From JAUIBE01 sp035267185 (GTDB lineage Bacteria; Pseudomonadota; Gammaproteobacteria; Xanthomonadales; SZUA-36), in assembly GCA_035267185.1 (NCBI GenBank), contig DATFLY010000090.1:1-10566 (forward strand): a stretch of 10,566 bases of DNA, in the 5' to 3' direction. This document shows positions 6,750 to 10,566 of the stretch, piece after piece (position 1 is the stretch's first letter; the number at the start of each line of letters is the position of its first letter). A program made the position numbers and the translations under genes. Under the pieces are notes generated by a model. It saw only the letters and a program-made list of their open reading frames with translations. It was not told the origin of the DNA and ran no database searches.

Positions 6750-7118
6750 ATGAAACGCAAGCAAATGATGATCGCCGCACTAATGCTGACCCTCGCCTTC
6801 CTGTTTGCCCCCACCACGGTGATGGCACAAAACTGTAAGTATGAGCAGGGTGTGACCAAGTACGAGGACTGGGCCAAATGCCGTTATGGCGCCGATGCCA
6901 TACTCCAGGTTCCATTGGCCGAGAGCACTGGCTGGGATCAGTGTGTTTACCTGCTGGAGGCTTTTCGTCCGGAAAAACTCCTTGCGGTCACCAAGGATGA
7001 AGGCGGCAAGGAAACACTCAGCATTAATGATCGCAGCCAGGTCGGTAATCCCTGCTACCTCACCAAGAGCCGCTGTGACAAAGCTCTACAGGCCATGAAG
7101 GACCGGGGCGAATACTAG
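6750..7118 (+). CDS. Small secreted cysteine-containing protein, unknown function
   Basis: The gene encodes 122 residues. GAGGAGGG five bases before the ATG is one of the best ribosome sites in the window. Residues 1-26 form a Sec signal peptide (KRK start, Leu/Ala-rich core, cleavage after VMA before QNC). The mature protein of about 96 residues has five cysteines (29, 44, 65, 102, 109), many charged residues, and a mixed helix-like C-terminus. An odd cysteine number leaves one unpaired unless the protein dimerises or binds a ligand. I do not recognise a family. It is transcribed alone: 125 bp separate it from the glycosylase stop and a strong terminator follows, so it is not co-transcribed with the receptor further on. 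Periplasmic or extracellular location is likely; no function can be assigned. Confidence 0.8.
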   Translation: MKRKQMMIAALMLTLAFLFAPTTVMAQNCKYEQGVTKYEDWAKCRYGADAILQVPLAESTGWDQCVYLLEAFRPEKLLAVTKDEGGKETLSINDRSQVGNPCYLTKSRCDKALQAMKDRGEY

Positions 7119-7129
7119 CCAATCTCAAT

Positions 7130-7163
7130 CAGGCGCCGGCTGGTCAATACCAGTCGGCGCCTG
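7130..7163 (+). terminator. Strong intrinsic terminator after the small secreted-protein gene
   Basis: CAGGCGCCG-G-CTGG (7130-7143) pairs with CCAG-T-CGGCGCCTG (7150-7163): 14 base pairs including one G-U, closed by a 6-base loop and followed by TTCTTGT. It lies 12 bases after the TAG stop at 7118. Confidence 0.85.
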
Positions 7164-7275
7164 TTCTTGTGGCAAATGCAAAAACCTGGGTCAAGTCATA
7201 TCGGCCAATCTCTTCACGCAGAATACGGCGCAAGAATTCTTCTGTAAGCGGCCTACCCGTCAATTTCGGACTCAA
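7144..7275 (-). other. Short minus-strand open frame, possible gene remnant
   Basis: Between the terminator and the receptor leader, the minus strand is open from a stop at 7287 down to TGA at 7146-7144. From a TTG at 7275 it would give 43 residues with a helix-like charged stretch (PLTEEFLRRILREEIG). No ATG and only a weak GGTGA precede it, and its end lies inside the terminator hairpin. It could be a decayed 3' gene fragment or chance. The rest of the 426-bp spacer (7119-7544) shows no other coding sign. Confidence 0.2.
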
Positions 7276-7482
7276 AATCCAATTTCACCGGGTGTTTGAA
7301 CCAAGATTGATATTGCACAATGCCACTAAATACCGCGGCAGAAGAAGCCCTCCCGACCTTCTGTAAAAGCAGTCACGCTCTTCAGCCAATCCCCCCTGAT
7401 TCCGTGCAAGTGGTAGGCTAGACGAATCAAAGTCACGGACCCTGATGATGTTCGGGGTCATTCTGCCAATCTGGTCGCTTCT

Positions 7483-7516
7483 GCAAACCATCGCCGTCCC
7501 GGCTCACGCGGTTTGC
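7483..7516 (+). promoter_or_regulatory. Nested leader hairpin upstream of the TonB-dependent receptor
   Basis: GCAAACC (7483-7489) and GGTTTGC (7510-7516) form an outer 7-bp stem. Inside it, GCCG (7493-7496) and CGGC (7500-7503) form a second stem around three bases. It ends 14 bases before the AGGAG ribosome site and is followed by TTTG. It could influence translation or mRNA stability, or act as an attenuator, but no alternative pairing is obvious. Confidence 0.35.
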
Positions 7517-7544
7517 TTTGACACCCTCTACCAGGAGCAGAAAA

Positions 7545-10043
7545 ATGAAATCAAAATCCTTAATCCCCTTACTAATTTCAGGACTGGCACTGGCATCTTT
7601 GCCGGTCATGGCCCAGGATGAGTTTGACGATGCTTTGGAAGAAATCGTCGTTACCGGTAGTCGCGCAGCCTTCTCAACTGCAGAAGATGCACCCGTACCA
7701 GTCTCGGTGCTGAGCAATGAAGATCTGGTTAACACTGGTGCAACTGAACTTGGCAGGGCGATCCAGGCGGCCGCGCCATCATTCAATTTTTCGAGCTCTT
7801 CAATCAGTGACGGCACTGACGCATTGCGCCCGGCGACCCTGCGTGGTCTGGGCCCTGACCAGACACTGGTGCTGATCAATGGCAAGCGACGTCATACCAG
7901 TGCGCTGATTCACGTCAACACATCAGTTGGACGAGGAACAGCCGGCACAGATATGAATGCCATCCCCATTTCTGCAGTCAAGCGCGTTGAAGTACTGCGC
8001 GATGGCGCTGCGGCACAGTACGGCTCGGATGCCATTGCCGGTGTGATCAATATCATCCTCAAGGATTCGGCTGAAGCGAAAATGATCAGCGGTGAATACG
8101 GCGAGACCTTTGAAGGCGATGGCGAGACCTACGTGGCCAACGCCAATGCGGGCTTCCTGGTTGGCCAGGAAGGCTTTCTGAATGTGACTTACCAGTACAG
8201 AAAGCGTGAGGCCACCAATCGCGCCGGCCTGGATGGCACCCGCCAGTATCCCTGTACTGATGGCGTCAACATTGACTACGATTGCGATGAAATCACTACA
8301 CTTGATCCGCGTGAAGCGACATTTGATCGCATGAGTTTTCGCATTGGTGATGCCGATTCTGAGCAAAACTCATTGGTTGCCAACCTGGGCATTCCAACCG
8401 GACCAGGAGAGGTTTATGGCTTCCTGACTTACTCAGATCGTGATAATCAGTCCGGCGGGTTCACCAGAACAGCAAACAACTCCACCGGAACAGTGCTTGA
8501 GATTTATCCGGACGGCTTTTTACCCCTGATCAATACCGATATCAAGGACTTCAGTGGTTTCGCCGGTTATGAGTGGGAAACAGCAAATGGCTGGGCCTAT
8601 GACATCAGCGCAGGTTATGGCGAAAACGAATTCGGATTCACCATCAGCAATTCGCTCAATGCCTCGTTTGGACCATCCAGCCCGACCACGGCATTTGCCG
8701 GCGAGTTGGTGCTCGACCAAACCACCTTCAACTTTGACGCCAGCAAGCTGTTCGAGGCCGGCGATAAACCCGTGAACGTTGCCTGGGGCGGTGAGTATCG
8801 TGACGAGGGTTACCAGATCAAGCCTGGCGAGCCGGTATCCTACGAGGATGGCGGCGCAATCAACCCGGTCACCGGTGACCCCTATTCGCCCGGTTTCCAG
8901 GTTTTCCGTGGGTTCTCGCCCAATGAAGCCGTCAACGAGAGTCGTGACAGTTTCGCCCTGTACCTGGATGTTGAATCCCAGCTTACCGAGCAGTTCCTGC
9001 TGACCGGAGCGCTCAGGTACGAGGATTTCAGCGATTTCGGCAGCACCACCAACTGGAAAGTCAGCGGCCGTTACGATGTCAGCGACACGTTTGCACTGCG
9101 TGCAGCCGCCAACACCGGTTTCCGCGCGCCGAGTATGCAACAGCAGTATTTCAACAGCATCTCGACGCAATTTGTCTCTCGCCCAGGAAGCCCGGACCTG
9201 GTGCCGGAAGAACGCGGCACTTTCAGGAATGACAGCGTTGTAGCCCGCGCCCTTGGTATTCCACAGTTGCAGGAAGAAGAATCCGACAACTATTCGTTTG
9301 GGTTTATCTGGAATCCTGCTGATAATCTCTCGATCACGGTCGACTATTTCTATATCGACATCTCGGACCGGATCGTAATTTCAGGCGCCATATCAGCCAC
9401 AAACCCAAGCGTTCCCGAGAGCATTCGCGACATCCTCACCGCCAACGACATTGGCGCGGCGCAGTTTTTCACCAATGCCGGTAATACCGAGACCGATGGT
9501 GTGGAAGCAGTGCTGAGCTGGACCCAGCCGATGTCCAACGGCGCCACTTTTACTCTTGATGCCTCCGCCGCATTCATCAGCACGGACGTTTCAGACACCG
9601 TCAACACCGATGGATTGCTGGAAGGCCTGGAAGACGTGATATTCACCTCGCAAGACCGCTCTATCATCGAAAGCTGGCAGCCTGAAAATCGCGCACAGGC
9701 AACGGGTACTTATATCATCAACAACTGGCTGTTCCTGGGGCGCCTGAATTATTACGGCGACTACACTGTCCAGGAAGGCAACGGTTCACGCCAGACATTT
9801 GGCTCTGAGATATTCCCGGACATCATGGTGGAATATACCTTTGGAGACTCCGGCTTCTCAGTCCAGGCTGGCGCCAACAATTTCACTGACACCACGCCTG
9901 ACGAAAACATGATCGGACAGTCGCGCGGTGGCAGTATCGAAGGCATTGTCGACTCGCCAGGCGTATTTACCTATTCGCGCCGCGCAGCACCATTTGGATT
10001 CAACGGTGGCTACTGGTACCTGAAAGGCACGTATCGGTTCTAG
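7545..10043 (+). CDS. TonB-dependent outer-membrane receptor, substrate unknown
   Basis: The gene encodes 832 residues, typical for the family. AGGAG lies seven bases before the ATG at 7545; a TTG nine codons earlier overlaps no ribosome site. Residues 1-23 are a signal peptide (cleavage after PVMA). A TonB-box-like EEIVVTGSR is at 32-40, the form common in proteobacterial receptors. The plug domain spans about 48-172, with LRGLGPDQTLVLINGKR and VEVLRDGAAAQYGSDAIAGVINI as signature stretches. The rest is a beta-barrel that ends in the expected aromatic signal (YLKGTYRF, Phe last). The protein imports a ligand across the outer membrane using TonB-ExbBD energy, which is not encoded here. No neighbouring siderophore, vitamin, sugar or peptide genes point to the ligand. 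It appears monocistronic, with its own leader and terminator. Confidence 0.93.
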   Translation: MKSKSLIPLLISGLALASLPVMAQDEFDDALEEIVVTGSRAAFSTAEDAPVPVSVLSNEDLVNTGATELGRAIQAAAPSFNFSSSSISDGTDALRPATLRGLGPDQTLVLINGKRRHTSALIHVNTSVGRGTAGTDMNAIPISAVKRVEVLRDGAAAQYGSDAIAGVINIILKDSAEAKMISGEYGETFEGDGETYVANANAGFLVGQEGFLNVTYQYRKREATNRAGLDGTRQYPCTDGVNIDYDCDEITTLDPREATFDRMSFRIGDADSEQNSLVANLGIPTGPGEVYGFLTYSDRDNQSGGFTRTANNSTGTVLEIYPDGFLPLINTDIKDFSGFAGYEWETANGWAYDISAGYGENEFGFTISNSLNASFGPSSPTTAFAGELVLDQTTFNFDASKLFEAGDKPVNVAWGGEYRDEGYQIKPGEPVSYEDGGAINPVTGDPYSPGFQVFRGFSPNEAVNESRDSFALYLDVESQLTEQFLLTGALRYEDFSDFGSTTNWKVSGRYDVSDTFALRAAANTGFRAPSMQQQYFNSISTQFVSRPGSPDLVPEERGTFRNDSVVARALGIPQLQEEESDNYSFGFIWNPADNLSITVDYFYIDISDRIVISGAISATNPSVPESIRDILTANDIGAAQFFTNAGNTETDGVEAVLSWTQPMSNGATFTLDASAAFISTDVSDTVNTDGLLEGLEDVIFTSQDRSIIESWQPENRAQATGTYIINNWLFLGRLNYYGDYTVQEGNGSRQTFGSEIFPDIMVEYTFGDSGFSVQAGANNFTDTTPDENMIGQSRGGSIEGIVDSPGVFTYSRRAAPFGFNGGYWYLKGTYRF

Positions 10044-10073
10044 GCGCTATCTGGAAAAGGTAATACTTTAATC

Positions 10074-10106
10074 CGGGCCGCTTCTTGTGAAAACAGGAGC
10101 GGCCCG
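10074..10106 (+). terminator. Terminator after the TonB-dependent receptor
   Basis: CGGGCCGCTTCT (10074-10085) pairs with AGGAGCGGCCCG (10095-10106), a 12-bp stem with one G-U pair and a 9-base loop, followed by AATTATTT. It begins 31 bases after the stop codon. The downstream T run is imperfect but the stem is strong. Confidence 0.75.
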
Positions 10107-10181
10107 AATTATTTCGACATCCTGAATTTGCGAACAGCCCACAAACGTCATCCCGGAAGTGCGAATAGCGCACAAACGTCA

Positions 10182-10211
10182 TCCCGGAAGCGCGGGTAGC
10201 GCTATCCGGGA
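10182..10211. repeat. Palindromic element, left copy
   Basis: TCCCGGA-AGCGC pairs with GCGCT-(A)-TCCGGGA: 12 bp with one bulged base and a 5-base loop. There is no T run on either side, so it resembles a REP-type palindrome more than a terminator. Confidence 0.7.
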
Positions 10212-10323
10212 CCCACTTCAACGCTTCGCCTCCCTCACCGGCACCCACCCCATTTTTGTCATCCCCGAAACGTGAGCAGCCCATAAACGTCATCCCGGAA
10301 GCGCGAGCAGCGCACAAACGTCA

Positions 10324-10353
10324 TCCCGGAAGTGCGAGAAGCACTGTCCGGGA
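10324..10353. repeat. Palindromic element, right copy, just after the edge gene's stop
   Basis: TCCCGGA-AGTGC pairs with GCACT-(G)-TCCGGGA, the same shape as the copy 142 bp to the left. The inner C-G pair of the left copy is T-A here, so both partners changed. It lies six bases beyond the minus-strand stop codon and may protect the 3' end of that mRNA. Confidence 0.7.
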
Positions 10354-10359
10354 CCCACT

Positions 10360-10566
10360 TCAACGCTCCGCCTCCCCTACCGGCACCCACCCCGCCTCAA
10401 ACGTTTCCGCGGAAACGTCCGGATTGAACTCAACCGACCTCACAGTCGTGGTTCCCAGCACTTCATCCGTATCAGCATTTACATTCACCTGTTGCCGAAA
10501 ACGAAGTACACCTTCGATTGATTCCGGATCCTCAAACCGGGTCTCAATCGCCACTTCGGTGGGATC
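10360..10566 (-). CDS. C-terminal end of an unidentified gene entering from the right edge
   Basis: The minus strand is open from the right edge to a TGA at 10362-10360, giving the last 68 residues of a protein whose start lies outside the window. A GTG at 10554 is probably an internal Val codon, not a start. The fragment is acidic and hydrophilic with alternating short strands (VAIETRFEDPE, VLRFRQQVNVNA, TTTVRSVEFNPDVSAETF) and ends in GWVPVGEAER. The strand-like pattern and FNPDVSAETF are faintly like the C-terminus of a LolA/RseB-type lipoprotein-binding fold, but I would not name it from this much. Its last codons lie inside the 142-bp repeat and are present again, without the gene, in the left copy. 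Confidence 0.65.
   Translation of the reverse strand, partial: DPTEVAIETRFEDPESIEGVLRFRQQVNVNADTDEVLGTTTVRSVEFNPDVSAETFEAGWVPVGEAER

Larger units (their letters stand above)
10118..10401. repeat. Two 142-bp tandem units, each built from three 31-bp subunits plus a gene-end copy
   Basis: Positions 10141-10251 and 10283-10393 align over 111 bp without gaps, with 12 differences by my count, giving a 142-bp period. Each unit holds three subunits starting with a TCATCCCGGAAG-type core, 31 bp apart (cores near 10116, 10147, 10178 and near 10258, 10289, 10320); the first of each is degenerate. The third subunit closes into a palindrome. The right part of each unit carries, on the minus strand, codons for GWVPV[R/G]EA[K/E]R and a stop. 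The right copy is the real end of the edge gene. This looks like a REP-like extragenic element amplified together with the gene's 3' end. Confidence 0.85.

Noticed and set aside
7285..7491. 68-codon minus-strand frame in the receptor leader
   Set aside because: No ribosome site, no recognisable motif, and it overlaps the leader hairpin.
10000..10317. 105-codon minus-strand frame across the receptor's 3' end and the repeats
   Set aside because: Its content is mainly repeat translated in a chance frame plus antisense of the receptor. No start signal.
10116..10353. Regular 31-bp spacing of a TCATCCCGGAAG core, resembling a CRISPR array
   Set aside because: The repeats abut directly with no unique spacers, vary internally, and contain part of a gene end. 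No cas genes are visible. A tandem repeat explains it.

Overview
The window looks like chromosomal DNA of a Gram-negative bacterium, most likely a free-living and perhaps marine gammaproteobacterium. It has a TonB-dependent outer-membrane receptor, classical Sec signal peptides, purine-rich Shine-Dalgarno sites and moderate, slightly GC-rich composition. No rRNA, tRNA, insertion sequence, prophage or CRISPR array was seen. Placement below class level is an inference.

Layout, left to right. (1) Positions 1-606, minus strand: the 5' part of a secreted subtilisin-family (S8) peptidase gene that runs off the left edge. (2) 607-855: spacer with two inverted repeats, both oriented as possible minus-strand terminators. 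(3) 856-1275, minus: a small secreted cysteine-containing protein of unknown function. (4) 1557-4727, plus: a very large exported protein with three tryptophan-containing repeats, a Tyr/Gly-rich middle and a long basic tail without aromatic residues. (5) 4744-6033, minus: an MFS transporter resembling the MFSD1 group, convergent with the large gene across 16 bp. (6) 6091-6624, plus: a 3-methyladenine DNA glycosylase I (Tag-family) gene divergent from the transporter. (7) 6750-7118, plus: a second small secreted cysteine protein, followed by a strong terminator. (8) 7545-10043, plus: a TonB-dependent receptor with a hairpin in its leader and a terminator after it. (9) 10118-10393: a 142-bp tandem duplication built from 31-bp units and palindromes. 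Its right-hand copy overlaps the 3' end of (10), a minus-strand gene entering from the right edge (10360-10566).

The genes do not form an obvious pathway. Most are transcribed singly. Six of the eight encode proteins visibly directed to, or in, the cell envelope: the peptidase, two small Cys proteins, the large modular protein, the MFS carrier and the receptor. A secreted peptidase and a possible peptide carrier would fit a protein-scavenging lifestyle, but that link is only suggestive. I did not find a convincing new multi-gene system. The most unusual items are the large modular protein and the 142-bp repeat, whose two hairpins differ by a compensatory base-pair change and which carries a copy of the neighbouring gene's last codons.
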